Source of the DNA: Sphacelaria rigidula
Taxonomy: Eukaryota > Phaeophyceae > Sphacelariales
Assembly (NCBI GenBank): GCA_964200075.2
Contig: CAXNAA020000579.1
Location: forward strand, 1-20,032
Reading direction: 5' to 3'
Length of the DNA stretch: 20,032 nucleotides
The notes under the pieces were generated by a model. That model was not told where the DNA came from, ran no database searches, and worked only from the letters and a program-made list of their open reading frames with translations. Made by a program: the position numbers and the translations under genes. Of the stretch, positions 12,201-18,808 are shown in pieces. Position 1 is the stretch's first letter; each line of letters starts with the position of its first letter.

Positions 12201-15200
12201 GCTCGCTACGAAGAGATACTGGTGGACAGGTAAACGAGCGTGTGACCCGACAGCGCTGTCTCACATCAAGCCAACGAGGCGACCAGTCCCCACGGAGTGT
12301 TGGCACTCCGACGATTGTCATCACACACACATGCGCAGGTGCTTCTATTGTCTGCTTCTGTCACAGAGACGGGACCAAGAGGTACATGAGCTATCGAGTC
12401 CTCCGATCACGACACGCGTGTTGAGTGCGCGTCCGTGAAGACACGATTCATAACTCCACACCGCCCAGGCACGGTTTCGCTTCTCGACCATCGCGCTTCA
12501 TCACATGACCCGTCCCGCGTCTCACCACTCAGTTGATTCCCCTGGAGATTGACGAATACCAACATAACGCATTTCTCCAGCTCAGGGGGAATGGCACCTG
12601 TGGCAGCGACACGAGACAAAACAAATGTGTGGTGGGCGCCTTGGGGGAGCAACCCACAACTAACACGAGAGCTCCACGTTTACTACCAACGCGCTGGCAG
12701 GACAACTTTCTACAAGCCGGGCGGACCCGTGCTTCACCAGGCCCAGTCAGCATGCCCGCCGGTACAACGTGCTCGCACTGGTGTTCGTGGCAAGTGCTCT
12801 CTACCAGTGCGTCCCGTGTTTCGTTCCCCTACTCTGCAGCCTGCTGCTCGCTACGAAGGGATACTGGTGGACAGGTAAACGAGCGTGTGACCCGACAGCG
12901 CCGTTTCACTTCGAGCCAACGAGGCGACCGTTCCCCAAGGAGTGTTGGCACTGCGCCGACTGTCATCACACACACATGCGCACGTGCTTCTATTGTCACG
13001 GAAACTGGACCAAGAGATACATGAGCTATCGAGTCCTCCGATCACGACACGCGTGTTGCGTGCGCCTCCACGAAGACATGACTCATAACCCCACACCGCC
13101 CAAGCACGGTTTCGCTTCTCGACCATCGCGCTTCATCACATGACCCGTCCCGCGTCTCACCACTCAGTTGATTCCCCTGTAGATTGACGGAATGTAGCTC
13201 AACACACTGCCCTAGCTCCGGCGGAATGGCACCTGTGGCAGCGACACGCGATACAACAAATGTGTTATGGAGTCTCGAGAGAGGAAACCACAACCAACAC
13301 GCAAGCTCCACGTTGCCTATCCGCGCGCTGGCAGGACAACTCTCTACAAGCCGGTCGGACCCGTGCTCCACCAGGCCCAGTCAGCATGCCCGCCGGTACA
13401 ACGTGCTCGCACTGGTGCTCGAGGCGAATGCTCTCCACCAGTGCGTCCCGTGTTTCGTTCCCCTACTCTGCAGGCTGCTGCTCGCTACGAAGGGATACTG
13501 GTGGACAGGTAAACGAGCGTGTGACCCGACAGCGCTGTCTCACTTCGAGCCAACAAGGCGACCAGTCCCCACGGAATGTTGGCACTCCGCCGATTGTCAT
13601 CACACACACATGCGCACGTGCTTCAATTGTCCACTTCAGTCACGGAGACTGGACCAAGAGGTACATGAGCTCTTGAGTCACGACACGCGTGTTGCGTGCG
13701 CGTCCACGAGAACATGATTTATAACCCCACACCCCCCAGGCACGGTTTCGCTTCTCGACCATCGCGCTTCACCACATGACCCGTCCCGCGTCTCACCACT
13801 CAGTTGATTGCCCTGGAGTTCGACGATTTCTAGCGAACCGCATTCCCCCAGCTCCGGCGGAATGACACCTGTGGGAACGACACGCGATACAAGGAATGTG
13901 TCATGGAGTCTCGGGAGAGGAAACCACAACTAACACGCAAGCTCCACGTTGCCTATCCACGCGCTGGCAGGGCAACTCTCTACAAGCCGGGCAGACCCGT
14001 GCTTCACCAGGCCCAGTCAGCATGCCCGCCGGTACAACGTGCTTGCACTGGTGCTCGTGGCAAGTGCTCTCTACCAGTGCGTCCCGTGTTTCGTTCCCCC
14101 TACTCTGCAGCCTGCTGCTCGCTACGAAGGGATACTGGTGGACAGGTAAACGAGCGTGTGACCCGACAGCGCTGTCTCACTTCGAGCCAACGAGGCGACC
14201 AGTCCCCACGCAGTGTTGGCACTCCGCCGACTGCCATCACACACACATGCGCGGGTGCTTCTATTGTCTACTTCTGTCACGGAGACTGGACCAAAAAGGT
14301 ACATGAGCTATCGACTCCCCCGATCACGACACGCGTGTTGCGTGCGCGTCCGTGAAGACATGATTCATAACCCCACACCGCCCAAGCACGGTTTCGCTTC
14401 TCGACCATCGCGCTTCACCACATGACCCGTCCCGCGTCTCACCACTCAGTTGATTCCCCTGGAGATTGACGGACCTTAGCTCACGGCACTTCCTCAGCTC
14501 CGGCGGAATGGCACCTGTGGCGAAGACACGCGATACAACAAATGTGTTATGGAGTCTCGGGAGAGGCACCCACAACCAACACGCAAGCTACACGTTTCCT
14601 ACCAACGCGCTGGCAGGACAACTCTTCTACAAGCCGGTCGGACCCGTGCTCTACCAGGCCCAGTAAGCATGCCCGCCGGTACAACGTGCTCGCACTGGTG
14701 CTCGTGGCGAACGCTCTCTACCAGTGGGTCCCGTGTTTCGTTCCCCTACTCTGCAGCCTGCTGGTCGGTACTTACGGATACTGGTGGACAGGCAAACGAG
14801 CGTGTGACCCGACAGCGCTGTCTCACATCAAGCCAACGAGGCGACCGGTCCCCACGCAGTGTTGGCACTCCACCGATTGTCATCATACACACATGCGCAG
14901 GTGCTTCTCTTGTCTACTTCTGTCACGGAGACTGGACCAAGAGGTACATGAGCTATCGAGTCCCCCGATCACGACACGCGTGTTGCGTGCGCGTCCACGA
15001 AGACATGATTCATAACCCCACACGCACAGGCACCGTTTCGCTCCTCGACCATCGCGCTTCACCACATGACCCGTCCCGCGTCTCACCACTCAGTTGATTC
15101 CCCTGGAGTTCGACGATTTCTAGCGAACCGCACTTCCCCAGCTCCGGCGGAATAGCACCTGGGGCAGCGACACGCGATACAACAAATGTGTTGTGGAGTC

Positions 15201-16447
15201 TCGGGAGAGGAACCCACAACTAACACGCAAGCTCCACGTCCCCCATCCACGCGCTGGCAGGACAACTCTCTACAAGCCGGTCGGACCCGTGCTCCACCAG
15301 GCCTAGTCAGCATGCCCGCCGGTACAACGTGCTTGCACTGGTGCTCGTGGCAAGTGCTCTCTACCAGTGCGTCCCGTGTCTCGTTCACCTACTCTGCAGC
15401 CTGCTGCTCGCTACGGAGGGATACTGGTGGACAGGTAAACGAGCGTGTGACCCGACAGCGCTGTCTCACTTCGAACTAACGAGGCGACCGGTCCCCACGC
15501 AGTGTTGGCACTCCGACGGTTGTCATCACACACACATGCGCACGTGCTTTGACTGTCTCTTTCTGTCACGGAGACTGGACAAAAAGGTACATGAGCTATC
15601 GAGTCCTCCGATCACGACACGCGTGTTGCGTGCGCGTCCACGAAGACATGATTTATAACCCCACACCACCCAGGCACGGTTTCGCTCCTCGACCATCGCG
15701 CTTCACCACATGACCCGTCCCGCGTCTCACCACTCAGTTGATTCCCTTGAAGATTGACGGACCTTAGCTCACAGCACTCCCCCAGCTCCGGCGGAATGGC
15801 CCCTGTGGCGGAGACACGCGAAGCCATAACTGTGTTATGGAGTCTCGGGAGAGGAAACCACAACTAACACGCAATTTCCACGTTCCCTACCAACGCGCTG
15901 GCAGGACAACTCTTCTACAAGCCGGTCGGACCCGTGCTCCACCAGGCCCAGTCAGCATGCCCGCCGGTACAACGTGCTCGCACTGGTGCTCGTGGCAAGT
16001 GCTCTCTACCAGTGCGTCCCGTGTTTCGTTCCCCTACTCTGCAGCCTGCTGCTCGCTACGAAGGGATACTGGTGGACAGGTAAACGAGCGTGTGCCCCGG
16101 AAGCGCTGTCTCACATCAAGCCAACGAGGCGACCAGTCCCCACGCAGTGTTGGCACTCCGCCGACTGTCATCATACACACATGCACACGTGCTTCCATTG
16201 TCTACTTCTGTCACGGAGACTGGACCAAGAGGTACATGAGCTATCGAGTCCTCCGATCACGACACGCGTGTTGCGTGCGCGTCCACGAAGACATGATTCA
16301 TAACCCCACACCGCCCAAGCACGGTTTCGCTCCTCGACCATCGCGCTTCACCACATGACCCGTCCCGCGTCTCACCACTCAGTTGATTCCCCTGGAGTTC
16401 GACGATTTCTAGCGAACCGCACTCCCCCAGCTTCGGTGGAATGGCAC
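3133..16447 (-). CDS. Partial LRR protein gene: array of 22 single-repeat exons
   Basis: On the minus strand 22 exons of exactly 72 nt follow one another, here numbered L1 (16376-16447) to L22 (3133-3204) in transcription order. Each starts after AG, ends before GT and is phase 1 at both borders, so the split Gly codon G|GT is rebuilt at every junction. Each encodes one 24-residue plant-type LRR: GAIPPELG, then x-C-x-x-L-x-x-V-x, then LQGNQLS. Introns are about 570 nt. Spliced together they would give about 528 residues of uninterrupted LRR solenoid, a protein-binding surface. None of the 22 exons has a stop or indel, while the introns carry many 1-nt indels. The family resembles the one-exon-per-repeat LRR receptors (ROCO GTPases) known from Ectocarpus. 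No start exon, signal peptide or effector domain was found on this strand, so the gene is partial or an orphan array. Plus-strand ORFs of up to about 215 codons across the array are judged to be shadows. Confidence 0.85.
3471..3542 (-). CDS. LRR exon L21
   Basis: Residues 1-5 are GVIPP and residues 9-17 are KCRSLESLN, mixing class A and class B residues. The last residue is Arg. The borders are GT-AG. The intron that follows is only about 266 nt, so the unit is truncated. Confidence 0.78.
3898..3969 (-). CDS. LRR exon L20
   Basis: Residues 1-5 are GAIPS and residues 9-17 are ECRLMRSLN (class B, with Met at the buried position 13). The acceptor is CCATAG instead of CCACAG but keeps AG. The following intron is shortened to about 355 nt by an internal deletion near 3740. 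Confidence 0.8.
4545..4616 (-). CDS. LRR exon L19
   Basis: Residues 1-5 are GVIPP and residues 9-17 are RCRELRSVN (class B with Arg at 9). The acceptor-side intron has the 'CTTTCACCAGCCGGGCGG' variant (plus strand) shared with L12. Confidence 0.85.
5190..5261 (-). CDS. LRR exon L18
   Basis: Residues 9-17 read ECGSLEVVE (class A with Val at 15). The borders are canonical (CCACAG / GTGAG). Confidence 0.85.
5835..5906 (-). CDS. LRR exon L17
   Basis: Residues 1-5 are GAIPS and residues 9-17 are ECRELRSVN (class B). Compared with L18 it has 12 nucleotide differences, 11 of them in codons 11-18. The adjacent 75 nt of intron differ at about 6 positions. Confidence 0.85.
6479..6550 (-). CDS. LRR exon L16
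   Basis: Residues 9-17 read KCRKLRSVN (class B with Lys at 12). The last residue is Arg rather than Ser (NQLR). The flank shares the 'GAAGCCATAACTGTGTTATG' tract (plus strand) with L2, over 9 kb away. Confidence 0.85.
7124..7195 (-). CDS. LRR exon L15
   Basis: Residues 1-5 are GVIPP and residues 9-17 are ECGSLEIVE (class A). It is identical in protein to L5. The acceptor-side intron has the 'CTTGACAACAACCCGG' variant (plus strand), also found beside L17 and L20. Confidence 0.85.
7771..7842 (-). CDS. LRR exon L14
   Basis: Residues 9-17 read KCGWLEIVE (class A). The repeat is identical in protein to L9, with one synonymous difference (GGC for GGG at Gly20). The acceptor-side intron shares the 'AAAACGGTTTTGTCAGCC' tract (plus strand) with L18. 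Confidence 0.85.
8415..8486 (-). CDS. LRR exon L13
   Basis: Residues 9-17 read KCRWLRSFN (class B, with Trp at 12 and Phe at the buried position 16). The borders are canonical. Confidence 0.85.
9058..9129 (-). CDS. LRR exon L12
   Basis: Residues 9-17 read KCGSLEIVN, a class A core with the class B Asn at position 17, as if recombinant between the classes. Borders are CCACAG / GTGAG. Confidence 0.85.
9703..9774 (-). CDS. LRR exon L11
   Basis: Residues 1-5 are GVIPP and residues 9-17 are GCVMLHSVD (class C, Gly at 9 and Asp at 17). The open frame does not extend far into the introns here, but the 72-nt exon itself is open with GT-AG borders, so it is easily missed by ORF length. Confidence 0.82.
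10347..10418 (-). CDS. LRR exon L10
   Basis: Residues 9-17 read ECGSLEIVQ (class A with Gln at 17). The acceptor follows the enlarged intron that contains the inserted element. On the plus strand its unit carries the short deletion 'TTGGTGTAAACGAG' near 10690, shared with the edge unit near 16715. Confidence 0.85.
10910..10914. repeat. Target-site duplication, left copy (TAACC)
   Basis: This matches the right copy at 11164-11168. Uninterrupted units contain one TAACC at this point, so the duplication came with the insertion. Confidence 0.75.
10915..11163. mobile_element. 249-bp miniature inverted-repeat transposable element in the L9-L10 intron
   Basis: All other units read straight through '...ATTCATAACCCCACACC...'. 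Here that text is interrupted by 249 bp flanked by a 5-bp direct repeat TAACC (10910-10914 and 11164-11168). The ends are inverted repeats of about 23 bp: AG(T/C)CATCCTACGA(T/A)A followed by a G run of 7 or 8, matched by a C run then TCGTAGGATGGCT. The interior holds a perfect 14-bp palindrome CTCGAAATTTCGAG (10962-10975) and no coding potential. It looks like a non-autonomous cut-and-paste element; the superfamily is not assigned. A recombination-born insert is less likely because both the target duplication and the inverted ends are present. Confidence 0.85.
11164..11168. repeat. Target-site duplication, right copy (TAACC)
   Basis: This matches the left copy at 10910-10914. The normal unit sequence (CCACACCGCCCAAGC) resumes directly after it. 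Confidence 0.75.
11239..11310 (-). CDS. LRR exon L9
   Basis: Residues 9-17 read KCGWLEIVE (class A with Trp at 12). The protein is identical to L14. The donor is GTGGG, the only departure from GTGAG among the 22. The intron it opens is about 820 nt and holds the inserted inverted-repeat element at 10915-11163. Confidence 0.83.
11882..11953 (-). CDS. LRR exon L8
   Basis: Residues 9-17 read ECRWLRSVN (class B with Trp at 12). The borders are canonical (CCACAG / GTGAG). Confidence 0.85.
12526..12597 (-). CDS. LRR exon L7
   Basis: Residues 9-17 read KCVMLVFVN (class C). Position 8 is Glu instead of Gly. This is one of the most divergent interior copies in its variable core, yet length, phase and splice sites are kept. 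Confidence 0.85.
13171..13242 (-). CDS. LRR exon L6
   Basis: Residues 9-17 read QCVELHSVN (class C, Val at 11 and His at 14). The preceding codons differ synonymously from most copies (CTA for Leu7, TGT for Cys10, CTA for Leu18). The borders are GT-AG. Confidence 0.85.
13797..13868 (-). CDS. LRR exon L5
   Basis: Residues 1-5 are GVIPP and residues 9-17 are ECGSLEIVE (class A). The whole 24-residue repeat is identical to L15, some 6.7 kb away, with only two synonymous differences. The acceptor-side flank also resembles L15 (plus-strand 'GAATGTGTCATGG'). Confidence 0.85.
14443..14514 (-). CDS. LRR exon L4
   Basis: Residues 9-17 read KCRELRSVN (class B). Position 8 is Arg instead of Gly (PPELRK). 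Splice borders are canonical (CCACAG / GTGAG). Confidence 0.85.
15087..15158 (-). CDS. LRR exon L3
   Basis: Residues 9-17 read KCGSLEIVE (class A). The acceptor is CCCCAG rather than the usual CCACAG but keeps AG. The donor is GTGAG. The donor-side intron shares the 'GCACAGGCACCGTTTCGCT' variant (plus strand) with L12. Confidence 0.85.
15731..15802 (-). CDS. LRR exon L2
   Basis: Residues 9-17 read ECCELRSVN (class B with a second Cys at position 11). The exon begins GGGCC rather than GTGCC, so the split glycine codon becomes GGG, a synonymous change. Its acceptor-side intron shares the unusual tract 'GAAGCCATAACTGTGTTATG' (plus strand) with L16. Confidence 0.85.
16376..16447 (-). CDS. LRR exon L1
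   Basis: First intact repeat exon in transcription order. Residues 9-17 read ECGSLEIVE (core class A). Position 6 is Lys where nearly all others have Glu (PPKLG). Acceptor ...CCACAG and donor GTGAG are present and the phase is 1-1. Upstream of it is only a broken unit (relic at 16892-16921). Confidence 0.85.
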
Positions 16448-16891
16448 CTGTGGCAGCGACACGCGATACAACAAATGTGTTATCGAGTCTCGGGAGAGGA
16501 ACCCACAACTAACGCGCAAGCTCCACGTTCCCTACCAACGCGCTGGCAGGACAACTTTCTACAAGCCGGTCGGACCCGTGCTCCACCAGGCCTAGTCAGC
16601 ATGCCCGCCGGTACAACGTGCTTGCACTGGTGCTCGTGGCAAGTGCTCTCTACCAGTGCGTCCCGTGTCTCGTTCCCCTACTCTGCAGCCTGCTGCTCGC
16701 TACGAATGGATACTGGTGTAAACGAGCGTGTGAGACTGGACCCAGAGGAACATGAGCTATCGAGTCCTTCAATCACGACACGCGTGTTGCGTGCACGTCC
16801 ACGAAGATCTGAGTCATAGCACTACGGCGCCCAGACACGGTTTCGCTTCTCGACCATCGCGCTTCACCACATGACCCGTCCCGTGTCTCTC

Positions 16892-16921
16892 CATTCAGTC
16901 GATTCCCCTGAAGATTGACGG
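16892..16921 (-). pseudogene. Broken LRR exon relic at the upstream array edge
   Basis: The end of an LRR exon is visible on the minus strand, encoding VNLQGNRLN (class B tail). The donor GT is changed to GA (GAGAG in place of GTGAG). The exon's first half is replaced, within about 35 bp, by intron-type sequence near 16955-17010 ('CAGCATGCCCGCCGGTACAAC', 16994-17014). The unit was therefore cut by a deletion and cannot splice like the others. Confidence 0.6.
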
Positions 16922-16963
16922 CTTTTATCATACTCACTCCCCAAGCCACGTTTGCTCAAGCCG

Positions 16964-17308
16964 GTGGAACCCGTTGTCTACCAGGCTCATTCAGCATGCC
17001 CGCCGGTACAACACACATATACACATCAATGAGGGGACTCATGGGGCCAATTTGCGCAGGTGACGGCTGATACACACGTTATCCGCACTCAGTACCCAAC
17101 AGCCCCAGGTTACACGGGCAGTGGGCAACGTACATAACGTGCGTATGAAGTTGGTAGCACCGGCCTCATGGTCGATGACGTACAACGCGAATCAGCGGAG
17201 CAGCGTGCACATTTCTAGTTCATTGAACACTGCAGTTACATGCTCATGCTGCCTGAAACTTGTGTGCATCGCAGAATAATACGAGTAAAATGTACTAGCG
17301 GCAACCAG
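16964..17308. other. Array edge and unannotated spacer
   Basis: The first 50 bp or so are the remaining intron-type sequence of the broken edge unit, ending near 'GCCGGTACAAC' at 17014. Beyond that the sequence stops resembling the array. Nothing recognisable follows before the 217-bp repeat begins; in particular no signal-peptide exon is evident on the minus strand, where the LRR gene's 5' end might be sought. Confidence 0.5.
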
Positions 17309-17920
17309 GTATGTCCAAGTCGCGACGACGTCCAAGTACGCCCAGTCGGGATGCGTTATTGTTTTGGCACTGTGTGTTGCAGGAGGCGCGTTTCCCGTCA
17401 GCTCCGAGGCGGTTTACACCCCCACGATGGCTTAAACGGTGGCTATAAAGTGTTTGGGTGTAGTGCCGGTGGTGTAGTGTCGATGCAGGGCAAATGGGAC
17501 AAGCGCGGACAGGTATTCCACTCGCTGAGCTTGGACATGAGCCATGTGTGCTATGCCCAAGTCCAGTCGGGCGGCGGTATTTGTTGGCACTGTGTGCAGC
17601 TGGCGCGTTTCACGTCCGCTATGAGGCCGTTTGCAACGTGCGATGGCTTGAACGATGGCTACGGACTGTGTGAATGCATATCGAGTTGTGTGGTGTCCAT
17701 GCAAGTCACATGGAACGAACGCGGGCAACATGTGAAATTCGCGGCTAAACCTGGACATGACTTCGTCCGAGTCGCGACTCGGATATGGCTTCATCCTTTC
17801 AGCAATGCAGTTGTTTGTCTTGTTCAATACCTGCTGCCTAGTGACAATCATAGCGAGTACGATATCAATCGGGCACGCGAACAGCACAGGCAGCAACGGA
17901 TCTTCTCGGCCGTATCATAA
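17240..17920 (+). CDS. Hypothetical ORF spanning the 217-bp repeat (doubtful)
   Basis: A 226-codon open frame runs across both repeat copies, giving a Cys-rich product with paired motifs VVSMQGKWDKRGQ and VVSMQVTWNERGQ. No known domain is recognised. A 154-codon frame on the opposite strand (17432-17896) is also open and also repeats (LSALVPFALH and LPAFVPCDLH), so openness alone does not identify the coding strand. It could be an exon-containing stretch, or chance in GC-rich DNA. Confidence 0.2.
   Translation: MLMLPETCVHRRIIRVKCTSGNQVCPSRDDVQVRPVGMRYCFGTVCCRRRVSRQLRGGLHPHDGLNGGYKVFGCSAGGVVSMQGKWDKRGQVFHSLSLDMSHVCYAQVQSGGGICWHCVQLARFTSAMRPFATCDGLNDGYGLCECISSCVVSMQVTWNERGQHVKFAAKPGHDFVRVATRIWLHPFSNAVVCLVQYLLPSDNHSEYDINRAREQHRQQRIFSAVS
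17309..17760. repeat. Imperfect tandem repeat of about 217 bp, two copies plus a partial third
   Basis: Matching marks recur at 214-221 bp: 'CCAGTCGG' at 17342 and 17563, 'TTGGCACTGTGTG' near 17364 and 17584, 'CGATGGCTT' at 17425 and 17641, 'TAGTGTCGATGCA' near 17476 against 'TGGTGTCCATGCA' near 17690, and 'TGGACATGA' near 17532 and 17751. The copies differ at roughly a quarter to a third of positions by eye, so the duplication is old. It is unrelated to the LRR array as far as can be seen. Confidence 0.7.
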
Positions 17921-18272
17921 ACCCTTGATGGAAATACTGGCTTGTGTTGTGTGGTACCGTCCTCGAGACAGACCGACTACCGTCGCGCGGACAGCAGTGT
18001 ATGGCAGAGGTTGCCCCGTGGTGGGTAGACCACTTGCTTCTGCAGCAGAAGATGAAAAAAGACATGATTTTCAGGGGCTCTTATGCGGCCGGCACAGAAT
18101 AAAAAGCACAGTCTCTTCTCAAAGCAGAGAGCTGGAACGAACGAAGGAGAGAGATTGCGTTTGGCACCCAGTTGGGTTAGTCCAAGCATATTCAATCCTG
18201 GAACGAGAAGCCAAATCCATACACGTACGTGAGATCGGATCGTATTATCAAGCTCAACATCGCTACTGCTGA
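17805..18272 (+). CDS. Hypothetical small secreted protein (doubtful)
   Basis: From the ATG at 17805 the frame is open for 155 codons. The first 25 residues resemble a signal peptide: MQLFVLFNTCCLV, then a hydrophobic run and a small-residue end SIGHA, followed by a possible N-glycosylation site NST. The rest has no recognisable domain. The same frame is open further upstream to 17757 with another Met. There is no support for transcription, and in an intron-rich genome a single 155-codon ORF is weak evidence. Confidence 0.2.
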   Translation: MQLFVLFNTCCLVTIIASTISIGHANSTGSNGSSRPYHKPLMEILACVVWYRPRDRPTTVARTAVYGRGCPVVGRPLASAAEDEKRHDFQGLLCGRHRIKSTVSSQSRELERTKERDCVWHPVGLVQAYSILEREAKSIHVREIGSYYQAQHRYC

Positions 18273-18808
18273 CGCGGTAGCCTTGCCAGCTCTTAGCGTA
18301 GATTAGCTGCAATCCCATGCACAAGATATCTCTTCAGCTTATGGGGCCTAAATACTCTGCTAGAGTGTCTTCCACTGATAAATCATGGCACCAGGCTTTC
18401 TCCAGCAATATCCTACTTGAAACGTGTAGCCTCTGCCCGAGGATCTGGACAAGAGGGCTTCCAACGAGGTACTCCTCCAGTATCACTGGCCTCGTGCTCG
18501 ACAAGTCCTTGCTTATAACTTGTTATTATTGCGGGGTGATCCTAAACAGATCACGAGCCAGGCAGCAAGGGGCCACACAGAAAAGGGCCATCAATGCAGG
18601 ATCCTGTCCCCTGCCACTGCTCCAATCATGCACGGGATTATACTGAAACCCTACGGCGTGGTATTATTTGGTTACAGCACCGTCAAAGCGTGTTCAAGAC
18701 AAACGAACGAGCTTGACAACCAACCAACAAAAACCAAGGCGAAATCGCATGTGGCAGATCACAAAGAAAAACCATACTCCAACGCTAATTTACTTGTCAG
18801 CGCCTCAA
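18273..18808. other. Stretch without a recognised gene, 3' of the gypsy relic
   Basis: Short plus-strand ORFs (109 codons at 18317-18646 and 134 codons at 18520-18924) show no known domain, and the second overlaps the retroelement in antisense. This is where the 3' untranslated part and a long terminal repeat of the gypsy copy would lie. No clear TG...CA borders or polypurine tract could be fixed by eye. Confidence 0.4.

Larger units (their letters stand above)
3100..16960. repeat. Tandem array of about 644-bp units (LRR exon plus intron)
   Basis: Exon-to-exon distances are 643-647 bp for 17 of 21 intervals. Exceptions are L9-L10 (892 bp, mobile element inserted), L5-L6 (626 bp), L20-L21 (427 bp) and L21-L22 (338 bp). 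Within a unit the order on the plus strand is: exon, a segment near 'GAGAGGAACCCACAAC', a segment near 'GTACAACGTGCTCGCACTGG', a CA-rich stretch, then 'ACATGATTCATAACC' and the next exon. Interior units look roughly 90% or more alike by eye. Units become divergent and truncated at both edges (below about 3900 and above about 16700). This pattern is expected of growth by unequal crossing-over with homogenisation in the middle. Confidence 0.95.

Noticed and set aside
4552-16358. Many long plus-strand ORFs (130-215 codons) repeated through the array, with recurring text such as RYNVLALVLVASAL or HWCSWQVLSTSAS.
   Set aside because: They lie in the LRR introns, several frames are open at once, 1-nt indels between units shift them, and no known domain is seen. 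They follow from GC-rich repeated DNA.
3100-16960. Regularly spaced direct repeats, considered as a CRISPR array.
   Set aside because: Period is about 644 bp, the repeats are near-continuous, and they contain spliced LRR exons in eukaryotic DNA. None of the short repeat/spacer geometry is present.
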